The notes under the pieces were generated by a model that was not told the origin of the DNA, ran no database searches, and worked only from the letters and a program-made list of their open reading frames with translations. Shown here piece after piece: positions 37,947 to 45,687 of a stretch of DNA of 45,687 nucleotides. The stretch's first letter is position 1. Each line of letters opens with the position of its first letter. A program made the translations under genes and the position numbers. Origin of the DNA: Flavobacteriales bacterium (GTDB lineage: Bacteria > Bacteroidota > Bacteroidia > Flavobacteriales_F > PHOS-HE28); contig JADJOG010000026.1 in the NCBI GenBank assembly GCA_016713865.1, positions 1-45,687 of the forward strand, written 5' to 3'.

Positions 37947-38729
37947 ATGCGGCAACCAATCACGTTCCGCGGTTGTTCAATGGTCATGCGCTACCTGTTA
38001 CCACTTTTCACGGCGAGCCTTCTGCTCGTTGGCTGCCGTAAGGATGATGAGGTGAAAGACCCCCAAGGCCCAGTCTTGCGGCTGCGTGTAGTGCCGGAAT
38101 GGGAGGGGCAGCCCTTCCAGACATTCACCGAATACCGCGCTCCAGGCAATATCCGGTTCAAAGCCGAGATGTTGCGCTTCTACCTGAGCGATATCAGAGC
38201 GGTGAGCGCTAGCGGCGAGCATGCGCTGAGTGCGGTGAAGCTTCTTGACCTCGGCAACGGCGACTACAACTTGGACTTTGCTGCACCTGAAGGCTCATGG
38301 CTCGGCCTGCGCGCTGGCATCGGTTTGCCGAGTGCCCTGAATCACACCGATCCCGCGCTTTACGGCGATGGGCACCCACTGAGCGTGAACACAGGCATGT
38401 ATTGGACTTGGGCCGACGGCTACAAATTCGTTCTCTTCGATGGCCGCTACAATCCGGATCCGCTTAGCACCGATCCTTTGCTTGCGCCGTTCTCAGTGCA
38501 CACCGGCATGGATACCTGCTACGCCCCTGTTGAGCTTTTCCCGGCGCTGCCATTCTCCACTGCGAAGGACCAGATCACCGCACTGACTTTGCGCGTGAAG
38601 GTCGATGGCTTCCTTCAGACTACCGAGGAAACCATTGACGTGGTGACTGAGAACTCGGCGCACGGCACTAACTACCCGCTCGCGCTGAAGCTCACACGGA
38701 ACGTGAAGCGCAGCCTGTCAATCGAATAA
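37947..38729 (+). CDS. MbnP-like copper-associated lipoprotein
   Basis: About 260 residues. The start at 37947 is chosen because a -7-like element lies three bases upstream; 37980 or 37986 (MRYLLPLF) are alternatives. The lipobox is LLVGC. The mature protein has the MbnP-family features: FKAEMLRFYLSDIRAV, LLDLGNGDYNLDF, GMYWTWADGYKFVLFDG and HTGMDTCYAPVEL. In methanotrophs MbnP is a copper-binding protein in which the di-heme enzyme MbnH converts a tryptophan to kynurenine; here the Trp pair in YWTWADGY is a candidate site. It is directly followed, with no gap, by two di-heme peroxidase-like genes. Copper handling is inferred from family and context. Confidence 0.8.
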   Translation: MRQPITFRGCSMVMRYLLPLFTASLLLVGCRKDDEVKDPQGPVLRLRVVPEWEGQPFQTFTEYRAPGNIRFKAEMLRFYLSDIRAVSASGEHALSAVKLLDLGNGDYNLDFAAPEGSWLGLRAGIGLPSALNHTDPALYGDGHPLSVNTGMYWTWADGYKFVLFDGRYNPDPLSTDPLLAPFSVHTGMDTCYAPVELFPALPFSTAKDQITALTLRVKVDGFLQTTEETIDVVTENSAHGTNYPLALKLTRNVKRSLSIE

Positions 38730-39734
38730 ATGCGGCTCCTTCTCGGCATAGGAGTCCTTCTATTGCTGTCGGCATGCCGCCATCCCGAGCAGGACATGCT
38801 CGAGCCTGACAGGCCCTTCAATGTGCTTTTGCCTCAGGGGTTCCCGGCTATGGTAGCGCCAGCGGATAACCCGCTCACCGAGGCCAGCGTGACCATGGGC
38901 AAGGCCTTGTTCTTTGATAAGCGGCTCTCGCGCGATGGAACCGTGAGCTGCGCATCGTGTCATTTCCCGGAGCTGGCTTTCAGCGATACCGTTGCGCGTA
39001 GCGTTGGTGTCGATGGCCGATTGGGCATGCGCAATGCGGCGCCATTGATCAACCTGGCATGGCACAACGCCTACTTCCGCGATGGTGGCGTGCCCACCTT
39101 GGAGCAGCAGGTGATCGCGCCAGTGCATGACCCGCTGGAGATGGACTACAGCATCACGCGCGCCGCTGCCGACCTGCGTTATCAAGAGCCTTATTACACC
39201 CTGAGCCAACGGGCATTTGGCAAGCCGATGGAAGCATGGCAGCTCACCCGCGCACTGGCTGCCTATGAACGCACTTTGGTGAGCGGCTGGTCGCGCTACG
39301 ATCGCGATCGGAACGGGGATGCTTCGGCGCTTTCTGAAAGTGAACGACGCGGGATGGAGCTCTTCCGTAGCGAAGCGCTCAACTGCACCGCCTGCCATGA
39401 TGGCTTCGACCTGAGCGATCACGGCTACCATAACATCGGGCAATACCTCAACTATGCCGATCCAGGCCGCGAGCGCATCACGCTGAATCCCTCGGACAAC
39501 GGGAAGTTCAAGACGCCCACCTTGCGGAATGTTGCGCGTACCGGACCGTACATGCACAACGGCAGTTTGCCTACGCTGGAAGCGGTGGTCGACTTCTTCG
39601 CAACCGGCGGCCTACCGCATGCCAATCGCGCCCCCGAAATGCAGAGCTTTGCGTTATCCGCAGAAGAGAAGGCTGATCTGATCGCCTTCCTTCACGCGTT
39701 GAACGACGAGCGCCTCATAGATCAAGTTCCATGA
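38730..39734 (+). CDS. Di-heme MbnH/cytochrome c peroxidase-like lipoprotein, first copy
   Basis: 334 residues, intact. The lipobox is LLSAC (Cys16). Heme motifs are CASCH (74-78) and CTACH (219-223). Between and after them come family blocks FRDGGVPTLEQQVIAPV and GPYMHNGSLPTLEAVVDFF, where Met275 is a likely axial ligand of the second heme. The family comprises CcpA peroxidases, MauG and MbnH; MbnP context favours an MbnH-type oxidant acting on a protein tryptophan. The ATG directly abuts the MbnP stop, and its own stop overlaps the next ATG (ATGA), indicating translational coupling. Confidence 0.88.
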   Translation: MRLLLGIGVLLLLSACRHPEQDMLEPDRPFNVLLPQGFPAMVAPADNPLTEASVTMGKALFFDKRLSRDGTVSCASCHFPELAFSDTVARSVGVDGRLGMRNAAPLINLAWHNAYFRDGGVPTLEQQVIAPVHDPLEMDYSITRAAADLRYQEPYYTLSQRAFGKPMEAWQLTRALAAYERTLVSGWSRYDRDRNGDASALSESERRGMELFRSEALNCTACHDGFDLSDHGYHNIGQYLNYADPGRERITLNPSDNGKFKTPTLRNVARTGPYMHNGSLPTLEAVVDFFATGGLPHANRAPEMQSFALSAEEKADLIAFLHALNDERLIDQVP

Positions 39735-40837
39735 ATCGATTGCCGCTGACCGCCTCTCTGATAGTGCTGCTTTCGCTAGCCGCGTGCAAGCGCGACGATG
39801 ATTGTCCTGATGATGGTGATGGAGCGCATCAGGCAACGCCATATGCGCTGCAGATACCGCCGGGGTTCCCGCCGATGACCATTCCCGCCGATAACCCCAT
39901 GACGGTTGAAGGAGTGAAGCTGGGCCGCTTCCTGTTCTATGAGGAGCGCTTGAGCGGCGACAACACGCAGAGTTGTGGCAGCTGCCATGGCCAAGTGTTC
40001 GCGTTCAGTGACCATGGTGATCGATTCAGTACTGGGATCGATGGCCTCCAGGGTGATCGCAACAGCATGGTGCTGCAGAACCTGGGCTGGGAGCAGCGCT
40101 TTTTCTGGGATGGTCGCGCGCAGACTTTGGAAGAGCAGGTCCTGCAACCCGTTGAAAACCCGATCGAGATGCATGAATCGTGGCCCAATGCCGTGGCCAA
40201 ACTGCAAGCCGACCCTGCCTATCGGCAGCTCTTCATGGATGCGTTCGGGAGCTCCACGATCACCAAGGAGCGCGCGGCGAAAGCGCTCGCGCAATTCCTT
40301 CGCACGCTCATCAGCGGCAACTCTCCCTTCGACAAATGGCAACGCGGGGAGGCGGCATTGGACCCTGACGCTCAACTCGGCTTTCTGCTAACGCAGATGG
40401 AAGGCGGCGATCCATCACTTGGTCTTGGTGGGCAATGGGGCGCCGATTGCTTCCATTGCCACCCGCATGGTGGTGGCCGCTTCACCGATGGCCTTATGCG
40501 CAACAATGGCCTCGATAGTGTCTTTACTGACCTCGGATTCGGTGGGGTGACCGGCCAAGCCGAGCACATGGGCCTCTTCAAGACCGCCTCATTGCGCAAT
40601 GTGGCTGTAAGCGGGCCATACATGCACGATGGCCGATTCGGAACACTGCAAGAAGTGATCGAGCATTACAACAGCGGCGGTCGTTCATCCGCCACGATTT
40701 CGCCTTTCATGAAGTTCCAGCAAGGTGGCCTCACGTTATCGGCTGAGAAGAAGGCGCAATTGCTCGCGTTCCTGAACTCACTTACTGATACCGAGTTCTT
40801 GAGCAATCCGGAGTTCAGTGATCCCGGGCCGCCGTAG
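39731..40837 (+). CDS. Di-heme MbnH/cytochrome c peroxidase-like lipoprotein, second copy
   Basis: 368 residues, intact, lipobox LSLAAC (Cys19), followed by an acidic stretch (KRDDDCPDDGDG). Heme motifs are CGSCH (82-86) and CFHCH (240-244). It shares FFWDGRAQTLEEQVLQPVENP and GPYMHDGRFGTLQEVIEHY with the first copy but is longer because of an insert before the second heme (EGGDPSLGLGGQWG). The second heme site with His at the third position is distinct from copy one, so the two probably have different potentials or roles. It overlaps the upstream gene by four bases and ends just before a repeat hairpin. Confidence 0.88.
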   Translation: MNRLPLTASLIVLLSLAACKRDDDCPDDGDGAHQATPYALQIPPGFPPMTIPADNPMTVEGVKLGRFLFYEERLSGDNTQSCGSCHGQVFAFSDHGDRFSTGIDGLQGDRNSMVLQNLGWEQRFFWDGRAQTLEEQVLQPVENPIEMHESWPNAVAKLQADPAYRQLFMDAFGSSTITKERAAKALAQFLRTLISGNSPFDKWQRGEAALDPDAQLGFLLTQMEGGDPSLGLGGQWGADCFHCHPHGGGRFTDGLMRNNGLDSVFTDLGFGGVTGQAEHMGLFKTASLRNVAVSGPYMHDGRFGTLQEVIEHYNSGGRSSATISPFMKFQQGGLTLSAEKKAQLLAFLNSLTDTEFLSNPEFSDPGPP

Positions 40838-40870
40838 CTCGAGGGGTGGTTGAGCTTCGCTTTGGGTAAT

Positions 40871-40943
40871 AGGCAGTAGGCAGTAGGCAGTTCCGCAACC
40901 TGATAAGTGATTGCAAGACTGCCTAATGCCTACTGCCAACTTC
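40871..40943. repeat. TAGGCAG intergenic inverted repeat, copy 2
   Basis: Three direct units of GGCAGTA on the left and the complementary ACTGCCTAATGCCTACTGCC on the right form an imperfect 22-bp stem. It lies between the convergent peroxidase and flavoprotein genes and may act as a bidirectional terminator. Related to the copy at 35308. Confidence 0.65.
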
Positions 40944-40966
40944 TTCGGCAGCATAGCACTAAAGGT

Positions 40967-42448
40967 CTAAGCAGCCCTAACGCTAGGCAGCTCCGGAGCC
41001 CACGCTACGCAGCGCAGCTTATCGGCGAACACTTCCGGCTTGAACAGGCTCTGGCCTAGTAACAAGCGCGCGCATTCCTGAACGCCCTCCGTGATGCTCG
41101 GGTGCGGGTGAATGAGGTTCGCGAGCTCATGCACGGGTATGCCCAGCTTGATCATCAGGCTCACGGCTTCGATGGCGCTGCTCGCATGCTCACCCACGGC
41201 GCGCATGCCCAGGATGCGCATATCGGCATCGTCGCTCACGATCACCTTGAAGAAGCCCTGCGTGCGGCGCATGGCGATGGCACGAGCGAGGCACGAATAA
41301 TCGACCCTAGCCATGCGATAGGCGATTCCGCGCTTGCGGCATTCCTGTTCGTTCAGTCCCACGCCCGCCACTTCTGGATCGAGGAACATGATTGTGCTGA
41401 GGTTGTCGTAGCTCAACGGAGCTGCTTCGATCCCTGCGATGCGTTCCACCGCATGGCGGCCTTCCATCTCGCCTAGGTTCACCAGCATATTGGTGCCGGT
41501 GGCATCGCCCACAGCGTGTATGTGCGGAGCGGTCGTAGCGGTGCCGTCAACGATGATGTTGCCGCTCTTGGCATCGGTGCGGATACCGGCAGCGGCGAGG
41601 TCGAGCGTTGAGGTGTTGGCCACGCGGCCCACGGAGAGCAACGCCTTCTCAACGCGCACGGTCTCGCGGCGCCCATCGGGGTAGGAGAGGGTGTACTCCA
41701 CTTCGTCGTTCACAGGAGCAATATGCTCCAGCTTGGCTTGGCGATGGATGATGACGCCGCTGCGTTCAAGCTTGGTGGCGATCAGTTCACTCACGTCCTC
41801 GTCCTCGAATGGTAGGATCCGGTCGGCGCGATCAATCAGATGCACCCGCGTGTTGCCAAGCAAGGAGAAAATGGTGGCGAACTCGCAACCGATCACTCCA
41901 GCACCGATGATCACGATGCTCTTCGGGTATTCCTCCAATTGGAAGATGCCATCGCTGGTGAGGATGCGTTTTTCATCAACTGGAATCTCTGGCAGGCAGC
42001 GGGGCCGGCTTCCGGTGGCGATCACGATGCGGCTGGCCTTCACATCGAGTATGTGGTCTGCGCGTTGGATCCGGACCGTGTTCGGATCGAGGAAGTGCGC
42101 ATCGCCACGCTCGTGGTGGAAGCCCTTGCCGCTGGAGGCGAGCAATTGCATGTGGCAGGCGTAGAGGTATTTCCGCTCGAAAGCGGCCTCGCTAACGGCT
42201 TTGGTCACCTCGCTCCAATCCAGGCGGAAGGGTTCGCGGCCTCGCGTGCGCATCAGTGCATTGGCGTTGGAAGCACGCTGCGCGATCTCCCACATGGTCT
42301 TGCTCGTAAGCGCACCGTTATAAATGCCGGTGCCGCCAACACGATCGCGCTCAACGAGCACGGTCTTCAGGCCGAGGTCGATGCCGCGCATGGCGGCGGC
42401 GTATCCGGCAGGGCCGGCGCCGATCACGCAAAGGTCGTAGTGCTCCAT
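40967..42448 (-). CDS. Pyridine-nucleotide-disulfide-family FAD oxidoreductase lacking the redox disulfide
   Basis: 493 residues from MEHYDLCVIGAGPAGYAAAM (the 51-residue upstream extension is not conserved-looking). It has FAD GxGxxG (residues 10-15), the NAD(P)-binding IIGAGVIGCEFATIF, the second FAD motif HIHAVGDATG and the C-terminal His449/Glu454 dyad (HPHPSITEG), as in dihydrolipoamide dehydrogenase. Where that enzyme has GGTCLNVGCIPSK, this one has GGTGIYNGALTSK, so both redox cysteines are replaced by Gly41 and Ala46. It resembles soluble transhydrogenase-like Bacteroidota proteins; it cannot do dithiol chemistry and may be a diaphorase or NAD(P) transhydrogenase. The gene stands alone. 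Confidence 0.85.
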   Translation of the reverse strand: MEHYDLCVIGAGPAGYAAAMRGIDLGLKTVLVERDRVGGTGIYNGALTSKTMWEIAQRASNANALMRTRGREPFRLDWSEVTKAVSEAAFERKYLYACHMQLLASSGKGFHHERGDAHFLDPNTVRIQRADHILDVKASRIVIATGSRPRCLPEIPVDEKRILTSDGIFQLEEYPKSIVIIGAGVIGCEFATIFSLLGNTRVHLIDRADRILPFEDEDVSELIATKLERSGVIIHRQAKLEHIAPVNDEVEYTLSYPDGRRETVRVEKALLSVGRVANTSTLDLAAAGIRTDAKSGNIIVDGTATTAPHIHAVGDATGTNMLVNLGEMEGRHAVERIAGIEAAPLSYDNLSTIMFLDPEVAGVGLNEQECRKRGIAYRMARVDYSCLARAIAMRRTQGFFKVIVSDDADMRILGMRAVGEHASSAIEAVSLMIKLGIPVHELANLIHPHPSITEGVQECARLLLGQSLFKPEVFADKLRCVAWAPELPSVRAA

Positions 42449-42603
42449 TGGTTCGGGTCGGATCGTGATACGGAGCGCGCAGGCGATGGTTCCCTCGGGG
42501 ACGCCTCTTGGTCGTTGAAGAACTGAGCTCTGTCGGCTATTCCCAGTTACACGTATCTCCCGCTGCGTGCTCGGCGTAGGAAGGCGCGAGAAGAATCGCA
42601 CAA

Positions 42604-45600
42604 GTGGGAGCGAACCGCCGCAGCATAGTCTTGAGCTTGAGCCTGATGGCGGCCATCGGAGCCAGCGCGCAATGCCCGCAGCTCTACGATTATTACGGCG
42701 CTCCTTCGTCCAATCCGCAGTGGTACAGCTGCAGCGGCACCAACTTTACGCTGATCATTGCCACCCCGCAGACGGTTGGGGCGTATAGCATCAATTGGGG
42801 CGACGGCAGCCCGGTGCAGAACGGCGCCGCCCTGATGCCGCCGATGACGGTACCGCATGTGTACGCGAGCGCGGTGGCCACTTACACGATCACGTTCACC
42901 GAGATTGCTACAGGCTGCGTGATCACGGGCACGCTCACCATGGAGCAGAGCTCCAGCGCCAGCATCCAGATCCCGGTGGGCGGCCTCACGCAGGTATGCG
43001 CCCCGCATCCGGTCGATTTCATCAATAGCAGCACCAACGTCAGCCCGAACACGGTCTTCACCTGGAATTTCGGCGATGGCTCTCCATTGCTCACGTTCGA
43101 CCATACCAACTGGATGCAGACGGTGACGCACGTGTACCAGCAGGGCACCGTGGATTGCGAGACCACGGTGCAACTCACAGCGGAGAACTCGTGCAACACG
43201 CTGCAAGGAGGTGCCTCCTTGGCTACCTTCAATCCGATCCGCATCTGGGACATCGATGATGCGAGCATCGCCGCCAGCGCCACGCTGCTCTGCTGGCCCG
43301 ATCGCACCGTCACCTTCGCCAATACGACCGAGCGCAACTGCCTCAATCAGGGCAACATCTTCCAGCGCTACGAGTACTGGAATTTCGGCAACTACTGGGG
43401 CACTGGACAGGATAGCATCATCGACTGGACGCCTTGGCCGCCCACCTTCCCGCGTGTCATCCAATACCCAGGCATCGGCACCTATGAGGTGATCCTGCTC
43501 GACAGCAACTACTGCGGCATCGACACGGCCTACATCCAGATCCAGATTGTGCCGCCGCCTTCGGTCACGCTCACTGTGAACCCGGATACCATCTGTGATG
43601 GAGAAACCGCCTTCTTCGACCAGACCACCATCGGCGGCGCTAACTACTTCAATGGAATTTCGGCGCAGGCGCCGGCTTCCAATGGACCGGCGCAGGCGAT
43701 CAGGCGCATACCTACAATACGGCAGGGACCTACACGGTCTCATACACGGCTAGCATACAAGGGGCAACCGCTGGCTGTGCAGACACGGCAACGGTAACGG
43801 TGGTCGTGCTGCCGCGCCCCACTGCGGATTTCATTCTGGATCAGGATGCCGCCTGCGATTCGATCACGGTTGCGATCACGGGCCAGTCGATCAGCGCAGT
43901 GAACTACGCTTGGGATTTCGGCGATGGCACCACGAGCAATAGTCCGAATCCGCCGCCGCATTTCTACGGATCACCCGGCACCTACACCATCAGCCTAACG
44001 GTAACGAACGCGCTGGGCTGCACGCACACCTTCTCGCGCGATGTGAATGTGTTCGCGCCACCCTCCGTGGGCATTCAGGCCAACAACCTCTGCTTCGGTG
44101 AAACCGCCACGTTCACGCCCGTGATCGGAACCGCTCCGGGCAATCCGGTCATGACTTGGGCCTGGGACTTCGGCGATGGCGCCACGAGCAGCGATGAGAA
44201 TCCGACGCACCAGTATGCAGCAGCGGGTTCCTACACCATCACGCTTGCGGTTACCACGCCCTATTGCGGCAATACCGGCACGCAGGCCGTGAATGTGCAG
44301 GCACGTCCCACGGCGGCATTCACGCCGAGCGCGATCCTAGGATGCTCGCCCGTGGATGTGAGTTTCACGAATACCAGCATTGGCGCCACGCAATACACAT
44401 GGGATTTCGGCGATGGTGCAACCAGCACGCAGGCCTCGCCGACGCACACCTTCATTAATCCGGGCACAACGAACATCGTACGTGATGTGCGCTTGATCGC
44501 GAGCACGCCATTCGGTTGCGCCGATACGGTGATCGTGCCCATTACGGTGGCGCCCGGTGTGGTGGCAGGCTTCAGCCATAATGCGGTGCCCGGCTGCGCA
44601 CCCATGGACGTGACCTTCGTGAACGCCAGCACCGGCGCCAGCACCTATCTGTGGGATTTCGGCGATGGCAACACGAGCACTGCGGTCAACCCGGCGCACA
44701 CCTACACCAATACCAGTTTCTTCCTGAACATTCACACGGTGACGCTCACAGCGTTCTCACCTGCGGGATGCCAGGCCACAGCCACCATGCAGGTCATGGT
44801 GTACCCAACGCCGGATTTCACCTTCGTTGCACAGCCCGATAGTGGCTGCAGCCCCTGCCCGTCACATTTCCGAGTGTGGTGGGTGCCGTGAGCTACCTCT
44901 GGGATTTCGGCGATGGCAGCAGCGGAACCGGTCCTTCGCCCACGCACACCTACATCAACAGCACCACCAGCGATCAGACCTTCACGGTGATGCTGGTGGG
45001 CAGCAACGCATTCGGTTGCGTTGACACTGCTTATGCAGATGTGCTCGTATTCCCGAACCCGACAGCGCAGTTGCAGGCTTCGCCCTTGATCGGTTGCCAC
45101 CCGCTCACGGCGCAGCTCACCAACCTCAGCACCGGCGCCAACAGCTTCGTTTGGAATTATGGCGATGGGCAGCAAAGCGATACCACCGCAGCTGTTCATG
45201 GCCACACCTGGTTCAACTTCCCCGGGCCGGGCACCGTGAGTTATCCGGTAAGCCTCACAGCGATCACCGATCATGGATGCACTAGCACGGCAACTGCGCA
45301 GGTTCAGGTGCATCCGCAAGTCGTGGCGGGCTTCGTTCCTCCTGTGGAAGGATGCGCGCCGCATGCCGTCACCTTCATCAATACCAGCACGGGAGCCAGC
45401 ACCTACCTGTGGAACTTCGGTGATCAGCAGGGCAACTCGGCTGTTTCGCCGCAGCACACGTACTTCAATCAAGGGCTGAACGACGAGACATTCATCGCGA
45501 GGCTCATCGCTACGTCTTCGTTCGGTTGCGTGGATACCATGTCGGCTTCGATCCTCGTGCATCCGCAGCCCATCGCGCAGTTCATTCCCGGCGTGCTCTA

Positions 45601-45687
45601 TGGTTGCCAGCCGCTGAATGTGCCCTTCCAGGACCTCTCCATCGGGGCAGTCGGTTCGCAATGGTCCTTCGGCGATGGCGCCATGCT
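42604..45687 (+). CDS. PKD-repeat surface protein (partial, frameshifted)
   Basis: It starts at a GTG (MGANRRSIVLSLSLMAAIGASAQ, a good signal peptide) and runs off the right edge after more than 1,020 residues. The N-terminal region has SINWGDGSP and a large aromatic module, followed by about eight PKD domains with the WDFGDG core: VFTWNFGDGS, NYAWDFGDGTT, MTWAWDFGDGAT, QYTWDFGDGAT, TYLWDFGDGNT, SYLWDFGDGSS, SFVWNYGDGQQ, TYLWNFGDQQG. Each has an HTY...T...V continuation. Frame breaks lie near 43650 (resuming WNFGAGAGFQWTG) and 44855. Such proteins are typical T9SS type B gliding-associated or adhesin cargo; the C-terminal sorting signal is outside the window. Confidence 0.85.

Noticed and set aside
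42567..42788. Alternative earlier start for the PKD protein in another frame
   Set aside because: It gives no signal peptide and loses the PKD frame; the GTG at 42604 yields a proper signal peptide.

Overview
The window reads as a high-GC member of the Bacteroidota (Flavobacteriales-like). Several proteins carry type IX secretion (T9SS) sorting domains of type A or type B. Gliding/adhesin-type repeat proteins, LytTR two-component regulation, a TonB receptor with a carboxypeptidase-regulatory-like domain, a DUF1599 protein and MbnP-type lipoproteins point the same way. Starts lack Shine-Dalgarno sequences, and many lie just downstream of an octamer resembling the Bacteroidota -7 element TAnnTTTG. 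The taxon is inferred; no rRNA or tRNA gene was seen.

A caution governs the annotation. About 30 single-base frame breaks split otherwise well-conserved genes, mostly at short homopolymers. In one case the intact base is kept in a near-identical tandem copy. This looks like uncorrected long-read consensus error rather than gene decay, so split genes are reported here as single CDSs with approximate break positions.

Layout. 1-10.8 kb (minus strand): a secreted lysyl-endopeptidase-like serine protease (partial), a PorE-like TPR/PD40/CRD/OmpA protein translationally coupled to an AsmA-like protein, a dicarboxylate/amino-acid:cation symporter and an MMPL/RND exporter. 10.9-13.0 kb (plus): a TPR + WG-repeat secreted protein. 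13.0-18.9 kb (minus): a giant about 20-repeat adhesin-like T9SS type B cargo and a spermidine-synthase-like protein. 18.9-19.5 kb: intergenic region with heptamer repeats and a candidate small RNA. 19.5-23.0 kb (plus): two T9SS cargo proteins, the second with an endosialidase-type S74 self-chaperone domain. 23.1-26.4 kb: two membrane-anchored class III nucleotidyl cyclases flanking a secreted propeller-like protein coupled to the first. 26.4-30.8 kb: small membrane and secreted proteins, folP, DUF1599, NTF2-like and DUF2459 proteins. 30.8-32.6 kb (minus): LytTR response regulator and its histidine kinase, divergent from a TonB-dependent receptor (32.9-35.3 kb). 35.4-37.8 kb: SDR, Dabb-like protein and a lipoprotein alpha/beta hydrolase with a C-terminal Kazal-like module. 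37.9-40.8 kb: a tight operon of an MbnP-like lipoprotein and two di-heme MbnH/cytochrome-c-peroxidase-like lipoproteins. 41.0-42.4 kb (minus): a lipoamide-dehydrogenase-fold flavoprotein without the redox disulfide. 42.6 kb to the end: a long PKD-repeat surface protein.

Most of the window concerns the cell surface: secretion, adhesion, sensing and metal handling. I do not see a clear undescribed defence or mobile system. The most distinctive clusters are the MbnP + 2 x MbnH-like operon, the cyclase/secreted-sensor/cyclase cluster, the hydrolase-Kazal lipoprotein and the isolated small RNA candidate.
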